Shown here: in pieces, positions 38,078 to 47,690 of the stretch
Layout: each line of letters starts with the position of its first letter
Numbering within the stretch: the first letter of the stretch is position 1
Source of the DNA: Chloroflexi bacterium TSY
Lineage (GTDB): Bacteria; Chloroflexota; Anaerolineae; Caldilineales; Caldilineaceae
Assembly (NCBI GenBank): GCA_019217005.1
Contig: JAHBNG010000067.1
Location: 12,386-76,385 of the forward strand
DNA: 64,000 nt
Reading direction: 5' to 3'
The notes under the pieces: model-generated
What the model was told of the DNA's origin: nothing
What the model saw: only the letters and a program-made list of their open reading frames with translations
Databases searched by the model: none
Program-made: the position numbers and the translations under genes

Positions 38078-38866
38078 TCATTGACCTTGAAAGATTGGTT
38101 TACGTTTCTCTTTAAACGCTTGCAACCCCTCTTGATGATCATGGGTCTGAATTGCCAATCCTTGCTTATTGGCCTCGGAAGAAATCGCATCCTCTAACGT
38201 GCTTGTGATTGCACCCATCATCACTTGTTTGGTCAACCCTAATGCATATGTAGGACGTTGCGCCAATGCTTGTGCCCAAACCAATCCTTCGTCAAGCAGG
38301 GATTCTGGTGCAACAACTCGGTTGGCCAACCCCAATTCCAAGCAACGAGCAGCAGTCACGCGTTCGGCTTCGATGGCAATCTGGTAGGCGCGGCTGTAGC
38401 CGATATGACGTGCTAAAAACCAACTTGACCCTGCATCGGGAACCAAACCAATATTGCTGAAGGCCAACATGATGAATGCATCTTCAGCCATAATGCGTAG
38501 ATCACAGGCCAATGCCAGCGCGGCGCCTGCCCCAGCTGCGGCTCCATTGATCGCTCCAATTACGGGCTTGTCTATCGTACAGATCCCCATAATGGCGGGC
38601 TTATAATAGTTCATTAGAGAGTTCCGCACATCATCAGCTGAGCGAGTATCACTAGAGACACTTAGATCCTGGCCAGCACAAAACCCTTTCCCCTCACCAG
38701 TAAGCAGAACTGCACGCACGGTCCTGTCATTCGTAGATAGGTCAATGGCTGACTTCAGCTCCGTTAAGAGTTCACGCGTCAATGCGTTGCGTCGCTCAGG
38801 ACGATTGAGCTTGATGAGAGCCACATTTTGATCAATTGAAAAAAAGAGTGTTTGAAAATTGGGCAT
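38078..38866 (-). CDS. Enoyl-CoA hydratase/isomerase (crotonase family, PaaG-like)
   Basis: 262 residues from ATG 38866 (MPNFQTLFF); GGAG lies 11 bases upstream. The frame extends 8 codons further. The oxyanion-hole segments are GKGFCAGQDLS and AINGAAAGAGAALALACDL, and GLVPDAGSSWFLARHIGYSRA places an Asp where PaaG-type isomerases have their key acid. It acts on a CoA thioester, either hydrating or isomerising the double bond. It is the upstream-most gene of the acyl-CoA cluster. Confidence 0.88.
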   Translation of the reverse strand: MPNFQTLFFSIDQNVALIKLNRPERRNALTRELLTELKSAIDLSTNDRTVRAVLLTGEGKGFCAGQDLSVSSDTRSADDVRNSLMNYYKPAIMGICTIDKPVIGAINGAAAGAGAALALACDLRIMAEDAFIMLAFSNIGLVPDAGSSWFLARHIGYSRAYQIAIEAERVTAARCLELGLANRVVAPESLLDEGLVWAQALAQRPTYALGLTKQVMMGAITSTLEDAISSEANKQGLAIQTHDHQEGLQAFKEKRKPIFQGQ

Positions 38867-38890
38867 AATATATGTACTCCGTGGAATCAT

Positions 38891-39595
38891 TTACATATTT
38901 GGAAAGATATGCAAATTCCGCATTGCTCTAAAGTTTCTGTGTGCATATTTATGATTGATAAGCCAGATAATTTAGGCTTTTAGGCCATTCCAGAAAAATA
39001 ATCATCCATCAGAACAGATCGTTCTCCCTGGAATGGCTTTGGCTTTTCCAATCGAACTGGACAGTTTAATTTCTGGAAAAGCCCTGGTGTCCAACAGAGA
39101 GCTGAGTATCTTGCATTATAGCCTATTCAGCACAATCCGTCTGCATTGGAGTGGTTCTGTGCTATAGATGTTCAGTTACTGTTTTTCCACGCGAAACAGT
39201 AGCTTGTCAGCCTTTCAGCCGATCAGCCAGAGAGCTGACTAGCTGACCGGCTGAAAGGCCATCAACGACAGGAAATGTTTTTCCTGAAAGGCTATAATAC
39301 AAGATATACCGCAGTGCTCAGTACGAACATTGTGATCCAGTTCACACAATTGAATTGAATTGTTCAACAGACGCCACCTGGGCTATCTAGCTAAACTTGA
39401 ATGACGGTGCGGTTGTCTGGAAACCCGCAATGTTCTCTCCGCAGCAGCACATTATAACCCTTTTTGAGATGAGTAGAGCCAGCGGATCTATTTTAAGTTT
39501 ATGAGCGAGTGCGGTATATGAAAGAAATTGAGTCGAGACTCGGTCTACATAAATGCGTGAAGCGTCAATTATAAAGTATTGTGTATTAACTTTTT
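38891..39595. repeat. Repeat-rich intergenic region with a family-2 copy and hairpins
   Basis: No gene is seen. A family-2 double hairpin lies at 38984-39083: GCCATTCCAG (38984-38993) with CTGGAATGGC (39028-39037), then GGCTTTTCCA (39041-39050) with TGGAAAAGCC (39074-39083). A 12-bp inverted repeat follows, GCCTTTCAGCCG (39210-39221) with CGGCTGAAAGGC (39248-39259). The remainder is AT-rich with no named feature. Confidence 0.7.
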
Positions 39596-39750
39596 GGGGT
39601 GGTTCATTTTAGGCGGACAATTAGGTTTACATTTTTGCAAAGAGAAAAGATGTTTATATTTTCTACTTTGAGCCATGCTCAGGCAGAAAATGACCTCATA
39701 TAGATTTTTATCTATGTATCAAAAGTGTAAACCTAATTCTGAACCACCCC
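39596..39750. mobile_element. 155-bp MITE with 11-bp terminal repeats and 8-bp target duplication
   Basis: GGGGTGGTTCA (39596-39606) and TGAACCACCCC (39740-39750) are exact inverted ends. The flanking octamer AACTTTTT occurs directly at 39588-39595 and 39751-39758. Inside, ATTAGGTTTACA and TGTAAACCTAAT extend the inverted symmetry. It has no coding capacity. The 8-bp duplication points to mobilisation in trans by an IS with that target length; no such IS is in the window. Confidence 0.85.
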
Positions 39751-39770
39751 AACTTTTTGGCTCATTTTTG

Positions 39771-39826
39771 AAAAGTGTGCAACTAGGTGATTGAACAGTC
39801 TAGATTTTAGAAAATTGCACACTTTT
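39771..39826. repeat. 12-bp inverted repeat upstream of the BTAD regulator gene
   Basis: AAAAGTGTGCAA (39771-39782) and TTGCACACTTTT (39815-39826) are perfect inverted copies separated by 32 bp, ending 46 bp before the ATG at 39873. It is either a small palindromic element or a leader structure of the regulator gene. Confidence 0.6.
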
Positions 39827-39872
39827 ATCTGATGAGCAAACTTTTTTGGAATTGCCTAAAGGACATCCCCCG

Positions 39873-40778
39873 ATGAACACCTTACATGTTTCTCTCTTCG
39901 GCAAATTCCAGATTCATCAGGCGCAATACCCTGTTGTCGGTTTGGATGCCCGCAAAGTGCAGGAGCTACTCTGCTACCTGCTTGTCTATAAAAACCGTTC
40001 TCACTGTCGTGAGGAGCTTGCCGCACTCCTTTGGGGTGATAAAACAACATCCCACTCCAAAAAATATCTTCGTCAAGCTCTCTGGCAACTTCAATCAATT
40101 CTGAATCCCGAATCAGATTCATGTCAACAAGTACTTCTTGTCGATCCAGAATGGGTTCACGTCAACCCTAATGTAAACATTTGGATCGATACAGTTGAAT
40201 TTGAAAATGCTTTTGCATGCGTTCAATCGATTCTCGCAAGCGAACTTGATCGTGAGCGGGTTCAAACTTTGCACACAGCGGTCCAACTCTATCAAGGTGA
40301 TTTTCTAGAAGGGTGGTATCAGGATTGGTGCATATATGAACGTGAACGCTATCAAAGTATTTATTTGGCCATGCAGGAAAAACTTCTTGCATATTGCGAA
40401 GCGCAAGACGATTACGAGTCGGGCATGATCCATGGTCACTATATCCTTCGTTATGATCGTGCCCAAGAACGTACTCATCGTCGCCTCATGCGCCTTCATT
40501 ACCGAGCTGGCAACCGCACGTCTGCGCTTCGTCAATTTCAATCCTGCGTTGCTGCCTTGGATGAAGAGCTTGGTGTAGGACCTGCTCAAAGTACACTGGA
40601 GCTCTATGAACAGATCCGTTCTGACCAATTGGATAAAGTTAAACCGCAAGTAGACCAAAAGTCTCCAGTAAGCGATGGGTCAAATAGTGCTTCTTATACT
40701 CGAAATATGGAACCATCAGTTGCACAAGAGTATGTGCAGCTTAAGGATGTGCAAACGACCCTCAACATCTTAAAATAA
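39873..40778 (+). CDS. SARP/BTAD-type transcriptional regulator
   Basis: 301 residues from ATG 39873, with AAAGGA 9 bases upstream. The N-terminal winged helix of OmpR/SARP type spans about 1-100 (SLFGKFQIH, LDARKVQELLCYLL, REELAALLWGD, YLRQALWQLQ). A bacterial transcriptional activation domain follows at about 110-245 (YQGDFLEGWYQDWCIYERERY ends its core, then YEQIRSD). Unlike large SARPs it has no ATPase or TPR extension; the last 50 residues are polar. It is a DNA-binding activator of unknown targets. No partner gene sits close by; the inositol-phosphatase gene is 316 bp downstream. Confidence 0.85.
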   Translation: MNTLHVSLFGKFQIHQAQYPVVGLDARKVQELLCYLLVYKNRSHCREELAALLWGDKTTSHSKKYLRQALWQLQSILNPESDSCQQVLLVDPEWVHVNPNVNIWIDTVEFENAFACVQSILASELDRERVQTLHTAVQLYQGDFLEGWYQDWCIYERERYQSIYLAMQEKLLAYCEAQDDYESGMIHGHYILRYDRAQERTHRRLMRLHYRAGNRTSALRQFQSCVAALDEELGVGPAQSTLELYEQIRSDQLDKVKPQVDQKSPVSDGSNSASYTRNMEPSVAQEYVQLKDVQTTLNILK

Positions 40779-41094
40779 CAGGTTGATCAATTTATCGCCT
40801 CAGTTGAAGCGCCTCATCAGAAGCAAAATTGATGTCTTGTTATTCTCATATACTGTGTTTGTCACCGCAAATTTGACAGAGTAAGCACCCCGACGTAGTA
40901 TCTCTCAGGTATGACTTGAGACACTGTCCTTTATTAAGATGAGGTATACTGATATGAGAACTGATATAGATGAAGGCGTGTTTTGATAGTCGTTTTCTTT
41001 GGCTATGGTTGCGGAGCGATAGAGACTTTGGTACGAAGAATCCCCTGTTCCAAGTGCAAAAAGAAGCTTTGCGGTATATGATAGTGATAATTCC
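40779..41094. other. Intergenic gap, nothing recognised
   Basis: About 316 bp with no gene, no strong hairpin and no repeat of the families described elsewhere in this window. Confidence 0.5.
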
Positions 41095-41898
41095 ATGAAG
41101 AATACAAAACGAACTGACCCCACATCTGATGAAATCACTCGTTGGCTACATATTGCTGAAAGCAGTGCCCGGCAAGCAGGTACCTTGATCTGTGAGATGC
41201 TTGAAAAACCCATCAATGTGCGGAGCAAAGGATTTCGAGATCTGGTTACGGATGCAGATTATGCATCGCAACGGCTGATCACAGAAATGATCAAAGACGA
41301 TTTTCCCGAACATGGATTCCTGGCAGAAGAGGAAGACGCTGCTTTGGAAACTGAGCGCTCTGTCCGTTGGGTCATTGACCCGATCGATGGTACGTCAAAC
41401 TATAGTTTGGGTATTCCAACATTTTGCATTTCGATTGGCGTTGCTATTGAGGATAGAATCGTTTTAGGCATCGTCTATGCACCCAAGCTTGATGAGTTTT
41501 ATCAAGCAGTACGTGGGCAAGGCGCGCTTCGAAACGGCAAGACGATCGGTGTTAGCAACGTAACAACGCTCGGAGAGGTTACATTGGGCATGGATTGGGG
41601 GCGTAGCGGTGCTAATCGTTCTGCATCATTGGGTGCGGTGGACTCAGTTGGACACGAGGTGAAAACCATTCGGGCGATTGGTTCGGCAGCATTGGCATTG
41701 GCTTGGGTCGCTTCTGGACGCTTGGATGCTTACATGAATCCTAGCTTAGGTGCTTGGGATATCGCAGCAGGTCAGCTCTTGATTGAAGAAGCTGGGGGAC
41801 AAGTGACAGATATGCAAGGAAAGAATATTATCTTGCCCAAAACGAAGAATTGTTTGGCAACGAATGGACGGGTTCACCCATCACTAACAGGGTTATGA
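41095..41898 (+). CDS. Inositol-monophosphatase-family phosphatase
   Basis: 267 residues. The lithium-sensitive phosphatase signature is complete: LVTDADYASQRLI, Glu pair in LAEEEDA, WVIDPIDGTSNYSLG (metal-binding DPIDGT) and the C-terminal GAWDIAAGQLLIEEAGG. It is a cytosolic Mg-dependent enzyme acting on inositol phosphate, fructose-1,6-bisphosphate or similar sugars. No clear Shine-Dalgarno precedes ATG 41095, so the start is less certain. Confidence 0.9.
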   Translation: MKNTKRTDPTSDEITRWLHIAESSARQAGTLICEMLEKPINVRSKGFRDLVTDADYASQRLITEMIKDDFPEHGFLAEEEDAALETERSVRWVIDPIDGTSNYSLGIPTFCISIGVAIEDRIVLGIVYAPKLDEFYQAVRGQGALRNGKTIGVSNVTTLGEVTLGMDWGRSGANRSASLGAVDSVGHEVKTIRAIGSAALALAWVASGRLDAYMNPSLGAWDIAAGQLLIEEAGGQVTDMQGKNIILPKTKNCLATNGRVHPSLTGL

Positions 41899-41906
41899 TC
41901 GGTTAA

Positions 41907-42006
41907 GGCTTTTCCAGGAAATAAAGTATCCCGTTCGTATGAAAAGCCAAAGCCATTCCAGGCAGAAATGTCTGTCTCAAAGGGTATTTATTTTTCTGGA
42001 ATGGCC
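41907..42006. repeat. Family-2 double hairpin, overlapping the end of the c-di-AMP receptor gene
   Basis: The same two-stem design as 38984-39083 in the opposite orientation: GGCTTTTCC with GGAAAAGCC-like partner (41907-41947), then GCCATTCCAG (41951-41960) with CTGGAATGGCC (41996-42006). The outer end TTTAGGCCATTCCAG read on the minus strand contains the TAG stop of the neighbouring gene. Confidence 0.75.
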
Positions 42007-42335
42007 TAAACCTTCTCAAAATGTGTTACATCAAGGACAAAAACGGTTGCGCCCCCAACATGTTTCTCGACTGATGTTGGGATATGCACTTCACCAGGTT
42101 CCATAACAGGAGGAAGCGGCGTAACATACTGCACACGGCTAGGACAACTTTCGCGAATGATGGTTAGAACGTCTTCGACCTTTTCGTCATCCACCCCACA
42201 AAAGAGCGTTACATTACCCACACGCAAAAAACCACCGGTCGTACTTGTAACGGTGACGGTAAAATCGTGACGCGATAAGCGTTCGATCACATTGCGACTA
42301 TCATCGCTGTTGATAACAGCCATGACCATTTTCAT
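42006..42335 (-). CDS. Cyclic-di-AMP receptor-like PII-fold protein (DarA/PstA type)
   Basis: 109 residues. The PII-like core reads MVMAVINSDDSRNVIERL, TSTTGGFLRVGNVTLFCGV (nucleotide-binding T-loop base) and DEKVEDVLTIIRESC. This pattern matches the DarA/PstA family that binds cyclic di-AMP in Gram-positive bacteria. There it is usually encoded next to tmk, as here (tmk is the next gene upstream on the same strand). It should be a cytosolic trimeric signal sensor. Its stop codon TAG falls inside a family-2 repeat. Confidence 0.85.
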   Translation of the reverse strand: MKMVMAVINSDDSRNVIERLSRHDFTVTVTSTTGGFLRVGNVTLFCGVDDEKVEDVLTIIRESCPSRVQYVTPLPPVMEPGEVHIPTSVEKHVGGATVFVLDVTHFEKV

Positions 42336-42397
42336 GTTAACATCCTTTTCAAGGGTGGTGTTCCAAATTGTGTGTAACTTCGCTTTTTCTCTGAAGG

Positions 42398-42488
42398 ACT
42401 AAGTGCTCATCCGAAAAGTTCTGTGACAAACCCTTCGTGCGCGAGACTCTGGTTAGACTTACAACCACTTTTCGGATTGGTTCTAAGT
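42398..42488. repeat. Family-1 palindromic repeat between the c-di-AMP receptor gene and tmk
   Basis: It begins ACTAAGTGCTCATCCGAAAA and ends CTTTTCGGATTGGTTCTAAGT. It is flanked by an outer inverted pair CAAATTGTGT (42364-42373) and ACACAATTTG (42496-42505), so the unit sits within a larger palindrome of about 140 bp. Confidence 0.75.
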
Positions 42489-42535
42489 CGCTTTTACACA
42501 ATTTGTGATAGACTACCTTTTCAAGAGACATAGTC

Positions 42536-42589
42536 TCAGTCGATCCAATTAGAGAACGCCTTCTCCACGGAAATCTGGATCGACTGAGT
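42536..42589. repeat. Family-3 repeat (CTCAGTCGATCCA ends) overlapping the 3' end of tmk
   Basis: CTCAGTCGATCCA (42536-42548) and TGGATCGACTGAG (42577-42589) are exact inverted ends. The centre TTAGAGAACGCCTTCTCC contains the tmk stop codon. Longer relatives are at 47431-47564 and 55324-55596. Confidence 0.8.
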
Positions 42590-43253
42590 CTGTTGGGTTC
42601 GTATGTTTGGGAGATGAGTGCATCCTGTCATATCTTTCAATCAGGATCTCGATCCGTTGAGCGATGCGACGTTGGATTATGTGCAAGTCCAACGTCGCAT
42701 CGATTATCAGCCAACGTTCTGGTTCCTCTTCAGCCAGTGCGAGGTAGCCTTTTCGTACAATCTGGTGAAATGCGAGAGTCTCAGCATCGAGTCGGTTCCA
42801 TTCCGCCTTTTGATCAGCCAGCTTACGACGCAACCCCTCTTCTGGTTCAATATCGAGATAGCACGTGAGATCTGGATTTAGCCCACCGGTTGCAAAACGG
42901 ATCAACATCCGTAAATCGTCCAGTTCTTGTTCTCGACCATATCCTTGATAGGCCAACGTGCTATCAGCAAAACGGTCACATAAGATAATCTCTCCGCGAG
43001 CTAAAGCAGGACAAATGACCTGATCGACAAGTTGGGCGCGTGCAGCGTTAAACAGAAGCGCTTCGGCTCTGTCACTCATGCTTTCACCGTGCTGCTCACG
43101 CAAAAGCAACGTGCGGATCGCGTTACCAATCTCTGTCCCTCCGGGCTCGCGTGTTAGCAGGACACGATACCCGCGTTGGCTCAACAGCCGTTCTAACAGG
43201 CGGATTTGGGTCGTCTTGCCACTTCCATCTGGACCTTCAAATGTTACAAACAT
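42549..43253 (-). CDS. tmk: Thymidylate kinase
   Basis: 234 residues. It makes dTDP from dTMP for DNA synthesis. P-loop GPDGSGKTT (residues 7-15), LTREPGGTEIG, the DR motif ILCDRFADSTLAYQGYGR and the LID region LRRKLADQKAEWNRL with Arg are all present. Normal length is about 205-215 residues; the surplus is a C-terminal tail. Its last 13 residues (DSVDPDFRGEGVL) are encoded by a family-3 palindromic repeat, so the tail is repeat-derived and not part of the enzyme fold. It starts 8 bp after the R3H/AAA ATPase stop. Confidence 0.95.
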   Translation of the reverse strand: MFVTFEGPDGSGKTTQIRLLERLLSQRGYRVLLTREPGGTEIGNAIRTLLLREQHGESMSDRAEALLFNAARAQLVDQVICPALARGEIILCDRFADSTLAYQGYGREQELDDLRMLIRFATGGLNPDLTCYLDIEPEEGLRRKLADQKAEWNRLDAETLAFHQIVRKGYLALAEEEPERWLIIDATLDLHIIQRRIAQRIEILIERYDRMHSSPKHTNPTDSVDPDFRGEGVL

Positions 43254-43261
43254 CCTCTGTG

Positions 43262-44938
43262 TTATTCGCGGAAGATACGAACACGTCGATGCGGTTCACG
43301 TCCGTAACTATGGCTGATTAAGTTTGCTGCACGAGCCAGCTGATGTTGCTGACTACGGATGGTTGCGGCTTGCGGTTTCAGCTCCACTTCGGCTGTTCCA
43401 CTGAGTACCCGTTGAATGGCATCCTGCGTTTCGCGCATTGCCTGAGTGAAGGTATCCATTGGTGCGTCGGGTACTTGAAATACATCCACAAGGCATTGTT
43501 CCATCTGAGTTGCAGTATTGCTACGTAAGATATAGATGGGGACATTTCGTCGCTCGGCGTCGGTGATTGGTTGTGGCTGCTGACGGTAGTAATTTTTGAG
43601 CGTCATGACAATATCAGCGATATTGAGATCGTCTACAATATCGACTGGAACATTTAGGTTTTTCGCCGCAGCCCGTAAACGGTTCTGTCCAATTCCATAG
43701 GGAAAAATACGAACGGGTTTGAGCGATTCCTGACTACGAGAGGAGTTGGTGTCTTGGGGTGCTGCTTCCTGTATGTCCTGTTTGGATTGTTCGCGCATCG
43801 TGCCGTTGGTGGGTGCAGGTTGTACTTTTCCATTTGGGCGTACATTCTGCGCACGCCCACCAGATTGTGCGTCTCGATTGCGGCGTTTGCGCTGCTTGCT
43901 ACCCGTTAGTTCCATCGGAGGAGTCGCACCTTTGCCATCGGCGGTCTTCTCGATTCTCATCTGTCCGCCCTCCTCCAAATATCGCAATTCTGGGGTTAAA
44001 ATCCAGCCTCGGAGTAGAGCATCCACTGCGTCGCCAACGTTATGGTGAATAGCAACGCGTTGTCGATCCTGGATTTCGATTAGGACATCAAACGTGGGAG
44101 GGGCTTTACGTTCGAGAACACTCTTTTGTGTTCCACGACGACGCGCTTCTTCATCTGAAAGAGTAACTGACTCGATTCCACCTACGAGATCACTTAAGGT
44201 GGGATTCATGAGCAGGTTTTCGAGCGTAATTCCGTGTGCTGTACCAACCAGCTGGACACCACGTTCGGCAATCGTTCGGGCGGCGATTGCTTCCAACTCT
44301 CGTCCGATTTCATCAATAATGATCACTTCCGGCATATGATTCTCAACAGCTTCAATCATCACTTCATGCTGCAAGGCAGGGGTTGGTACTTGCATCCGGC
44401 GCGCGCGCCCAATTGAAGAGTGTGGGATATCACCATCACCGGCAATTTCATTGCTCGTATCAACAATAACGACACGTTTTTCTTCTGCACGCACACGTGC
44501 TGCTTCGCGCAATAGTGTTGTTTTGCCGACGCCTGGTCGTCCTAAGAGCAGGATGCTTTGGTCACTTGTCACAATATCTTTTATAATTTCAATTGTTCCA
44601 TAGACAGCGCGACCAACACGACAAGTTAAGCCGATCACGACCCCTTTGCGATTGCGGATTGCGGAAATGCGGTGGAGCGTTCGCTCGATTCCAGCGCGGT
44701 TGTCTGCACCAAAATCTCCGATATCTTCAATGATTTCTTTTAAATTATCTGCTGTTGTTTCAGAATCGCTGAGATAAACTTCACCATCGCCAAATCGAGC
44801 TTCGGGAAGTCGTCCCAAATCCATCACGATCTCTATTAGCTCAGATGAACGATTTGTTTGCTCCAGAGCTTGCCGAATGTGGGCTGGCAATACCGCCAGC
44901 AACAGCTCCAGATCGTCTGTAATTTTTAGTGCTGTCAT
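43262..44938 (-). CDS. AAA ATPase with R3H domain (SpoIIIAA/Ycf45-like)
   Basis: 558 residues from ATG 44938 (MTALKITDD); a start at 44998 would overlap the upstream gene and adds nothing conserved. The ATPase domain (about 115-310) has Walker [14 protein letters not shown], Walker [11 protein letters not shown] and a domain like stage III sporulation protein AA. A low-complexity, Lys/Gln/Asn-rich linker (about 335-410) leads to a C-terminal region with an R3H motif ([15 protein letters not shown], about 517-531) that should bind single-stranded nucleic acid. The exact role is unknown. It precedes tmk by 8 bp. Confidence 0.85.
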   Translation of the reverse strand: MTALKITDDLELLLAVLPAHIRQALEQTNRSSELIEIVMDLGRLPEARFGDGEVYLSDSETTADNLKEIIEDIGDFGADNRAGIERTLHRISAIRNRKGVVIGLTCRVGRAVYGTIEIIKDIVTSDQSILLLGRPGVGKTTLLREAARVRAEEKRVVIVDTSNEIAGDGDIPHSSIGRARRMQVPTPALQHEVMIEAVENHMPEVIIIDEIGRELEAIAARTIAERGVQLVGTAHGITLENLLMNPTLSDLVGGIESVTLSDEEARRRGTQKSVLERKAPPTFDVLIEIQDRQRVAIHHNVGDAVDALLRGWILTPELRYLEEGGQMRIEKTADGKGATPPMELTGSKQRKRRNRDAQSGGRAQNVRPNGKVQPAPTNGTMREQSKQDIQEAAPQDTNSSRSQESLKPVRIFPYGIGQNRLRAAAKNLNVPVDIVDDLNIADIVMTLKNYYRQQPQPITDAERRNVPIYILRSNTATQMEQCLVDVFQVPDAPMDTFTQAMRETQDAIQRVLSGTAEVELKPQAATIRSQQHQLARAANLISHSYGREPHRRVRIFRE

Positions 44939-44957
44939 ACCTGATTCTTTATTGGGT

Positions 44958-46028
44958 TTACTGATACCGAGAAAAAGGTGTTGGAACAGCTTCGCCAACA
45001 GCGTCCAACGTGGGCACAGTTCGCTGAATTGTCATGCGTGCCCATGCATGTACTTGACGGACCATACGCGCCCGATCTGTAAATGGTGCAAAGCCATATT
45101 CAGATAAAAGATTACTCATCCCTCCATGATAGCTACGAACCCCAATATAAATCGGATACTGGGATGGATCAACATAGCGCAAACCATGTTGCAATAATTT
45201 GTGGAGATACTCTGGATTTGGATTGAGTGTATCTGTTACAATGCGCATCCAACATCCATGAACAGTTCGTCCGACCAGAATACATCCTTTAATTTCATCT
45301 TTATCTAGCAAGACAGATGTTGTGGAATTATTTGACTGCCACCAATCCAAAATCAAGGGTTTCACTTGTTCTTCTATCTTGGCATGACTCATTCGTCCAT
45401 TTTCATTGAGTTGATAACGCATTCCTTCTGCGGCCTGAACATCTTTAGGCGTCACGCGTGAATAAAGCTGCAACAGAGCCCATATATCAACCTTGTTTTG
45501 CTGGCGAATCTTCAATTTAGAATTATGAGGTTCATCCGCGGGGTTGGATCCAAAGACACCTGAGTGGGTGATATCTCTCGGTGTTAATCGCCAAATGGTC
45601 TGGCGAGTATAGGTACGAAAACCAACCTGTGCAAAGGTATTGACCAGAAGGGGTTGATCCGGTACATCGACATAAATACGCTTGATCTGCTGCTGGACTG
45701 CCGTCTGTGCGTAATGAGCCAGTAACTTTTCCCAAATGGCGGGGTGCCCCCAGGGTGTATCGAGGGCAGGTGCAAGAAGGACGATATCTGATTCTGGTCG
45801 ACCAGGGCGCTTCTGGATCTGAATAAATCCAGCATGGGCTAGACTATTTCGTTGCTGTCGTAGGACGTATGTATATTCGTTTGAACCAGCCCATGGCACA
45901 ATCGAGCCAAGCGCCATAGCTGTTGGCAAACGTGGTTGCAACAATGCCTGAATTGCATTGAGCCTAGTTGCTTGTCGTCCCAACCGTTGAACCAATAAAA
46001 GGTCGCCTAACTGAAACGGGCGAATCAC
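44958..46028 (-). CDS. GNAT-fold acetyltransferase-like protein
   Basis: 356 residues with a GTG start at 46028 ([12 protein letters not shown]); the Shine-Dalgarno is weak. The layout suggests two GNAT-like halves: about 1-150 ([45 protein letters not shown]) and about 170-330. The usual acetyl-CoA loop Q/R-x-x-G-x-G/A is not clear in either half, so catalytic activity is uncertain. It is the first of a set with the R3H/AAA ATPase and tmk, 19 bp apart. The family assignment is from fold pattern only. Confidence 0.55.
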   Translation of the reverse strand: MIRPFQLGDLLLVQRLGRQATRLNAIQALLQPRLPTAMALGSIVPWAGSNEYTYVLRQQRNSLAHAGFIQIQKRPGRPESDIVLLAPALDTPWGHPAIWEKLLAHYAQTAVQQQIKRIYVDVPDQPLLVNTFAQVGFRTYTRQTIWRLTPRDITHSGVFGSNPADEPHNSKLKIRQQNKVDIWALLQLYSRVTPKDVQAAEGMRYQLNENGRMSHAKIEEQVKPLILDWWQSNNSTTSVLLDKDEIKGCILVGRTVHGCWMRIVTDTLNPNPEYLHKLLQHGLRYVDPSQYPIYIGVRSYHGGMSNLLSEYGFAPFTDRARMVRQVHAWARMTIQRTVPTLDAVGEAVPTPFSRYQ

Positions 46029-46068
46029 TAAAAAGAATTTCCCTTATTATTAAAGTGTACTAGGAGTC

Positions 46069-46147
46069 GTTGACATTTGACAGCTCTCCTCAGAGAAATC
46101 ATTGCCCAGAGCGACCAACGCTCTGAGAGCGCACTCTAAATGTCAAC
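46069..46147. repeat. 79-bp palindromic element between the acetyltransferase-like and potassium-channel genes
   Basis: GTTGACATTT (46069-46078) and AAATGTCAAC (46138-46147) are exact inverted ends. The interior AGAGCGACCAACGCTCT is itself palindromic. This sequence does not match the other repeat families in the window. Confidence 0.7.
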
Positions 46148-46228
46148 AGAACCTAAAGACAGTCATCATTCTATCTCTATTATACAGAAAAAAAGGTTGG
46201 TTGACAAGTGGTGAAGCTGACACATTTT

Positions 46229-47260
46229 TTATGTCAACTCAATATATGTTTCCAAGGTATTTAATTGCTCTGGCGTGCCCAGACAAATCAGTGTATCACC
46301 TGCTTCCATGACAAAATCGTCACCCAGATCAGTGAGCAAAAGATCGAGTCGTGCTACGGCAAGAACATTTACCCCCGTTTCTACACGTATATTCCCTTCT
46401 AGCAAAGTCTTACCTGCTAATGATGAATGGTCGGTCAGTAGAAGTTCCTCAATATGAAGCTCTAGCTCACCTCGACGCATGACAACATCTAGAAATTCCA
46501 TGACATTTGGGTGAACCAATTGGGCTGCCATACGGTTTCCTGCAATCAAATAAGGATTGATTACTTGATTTGCACCTGCAATCCGCAGCTTGTTTTCGCT
46601 CGATGGAACATTGCTGCGAGCAATGATGAACATTTCTGGGTTTAATGTCCTTGCACTCAGAGTCACAAAGACATTTGTGGCATCGCCTGGCAGACAAGTA
46701 CAGAGGCCACGCGCGTGTGTGATCCCAGCCTCTATCAACATTGCATCATCCGATGCGTCGCCGATCAGGTAACGAATATTCTGGGTTTCTAAAGGGGCAA
46801 CTCGGTCTTTATTCGCTTCGATCACGACTACTGTAAAGCCGTCGGCATGTAGCCCTTCAATGACTTGACGACCAACTCGTCCATACCCACAAACAATATA
46901 ATGATTTCGCAACCCCTTAATATCTTGCAACATACGCTCTCGACGCAATACTCCTCCCAATTCACCAGCAATAATATAATCGGCAACAGTACTGAAGGTA
47001 AAAGCAACTGTACCAACCCCCAATACGATTAAACCTACACTAAAAAATTTTCCTCCTTGGCTTAAGGGTTGAACCTCTCCATATCCTACGGTACTTAGTG
47101 TAATGACTGTCATATAGAGTGCATCAATCCAGGACCAATGTTCAATCCACATGTATCCAAAAGTACCACCAATCACTAATGTCAAACCAATCCAAACAAC
47201 CACAGAGAGACGTTCCCATAGATCGGTAATCAACCGACTACTAAGCAAGTTTAATTTCAT
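46229..47260 (-). CDS. Potassium channel protein with RCK (TrkA-N/TrkA-C) domains
   Basis: 343 residues. Two transmembrane helices (about 20-40 and 73-98) flank a pore loop with selectivity filter STVGYGE. A Rossmann-type RCK N domain follows (YIVCGYGRVGRQVIEGL, then VVVIEANKDR), and a TrkA-C domain occupies about 260-343. It is an MthK-like, ligand-gated K+ channel of the inner membrane. No shortened form or frame problem is seen. Confidence 0.93.
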   Translation of the reverse strand: MKLNLLSSRLITDLWERLSVVVWIGLTLVIGGTFGYMWIEHWSWIDALYMTVITLSTVGYGEVQPLSQGGKFFSVGLIVLGVGTVAFTFSTVADYIIAGELGGVLRRERMLQDIKGLRNHYIVCGYGRVGRQVIEGLHADGFTVVVIEANKDRVAPLETQNIRYLIGDASDDAMLIEAGITHARGLCTCLPGDATNVFVTLSARTLNPEMFIIARSNVPSSENKLRIAGANQVINPYLIAGNRMAAQLVHPNVMEFLDVVMRRGELELHIEELLLTDHSSLAGKTLLEGNIRVETGVNVLAVARLDLLLTDLGDDFVMEAGDTLICLGTPEQLNTLETYIELT

Positions 47261-47331
47261 CTGGATATGCGACTATGATTTTGGCAGTGAGATATGCTCG
47301 CCATAAGACAACATCGGCGAAGCCGGGAGTA

Positions 47332-47402
47332 TGTCCCAAAGTGTGTAAATGCAGCGGTTCTCTGACTGAGCAATGTTCATTTACGCACTTTGTGGTACAC
47401 AC
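47332..47402. repeat. Family-4 palindromic repeat (TGTCCCAAAGTGTGTAAATG)
   Basis: Left end TGTCCCAAAGTGTGTAAATG and right end CATTTACGCACTTTGTGGTACACA are near-perfect inverted copies around a CTGACTGAGC centre. Related units lie at 54129-54203 and, partly, at 57945-57960. Confidence 0.75.
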
Positions 47403-47430
47403 TCGCAAAGGCCACTGAACGAGCAATATA

Positions 47431-47564
47431 GACTCAGTCGATCCAAATTTTCGCGGAGAAGGCGTTCTCACACGTCAGTTTCGGCCGAGTAGAGCCACAT
47501 GAGAGAATGCTGCGCCGTGCATGACAACTTCGCGGGCATACGGTACATTTTGGTTCAACTGAGA
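47431..47564. repeat. Family-3 repeat, full-length copy
   Basis: It begins GACTCAGTCGATCCAAATTT and ends ACATTTTGGTTCAACTGAG, inverted ends with a few mismatches. The middle includes GAGTAGAGCCACATGAGAGA and ATGCTGCGCCGTGCATG, shared with the copy at 55324-55596. No coding capacity. The rest of the 47261-47690 gap holds nothing else I can name. Confidence 0.75.
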
Positions 47565-47690
47565 CTGATTCACGAATTCGATATTGCTAAATTATACACA
47601 TCGGGTAGGCGCATAGACCAAGTTATCCCCAATGGGGGGATAATTCTGGGGATAACTAACAGATACGGGGGACAAAATAGCTTGGTGTGT

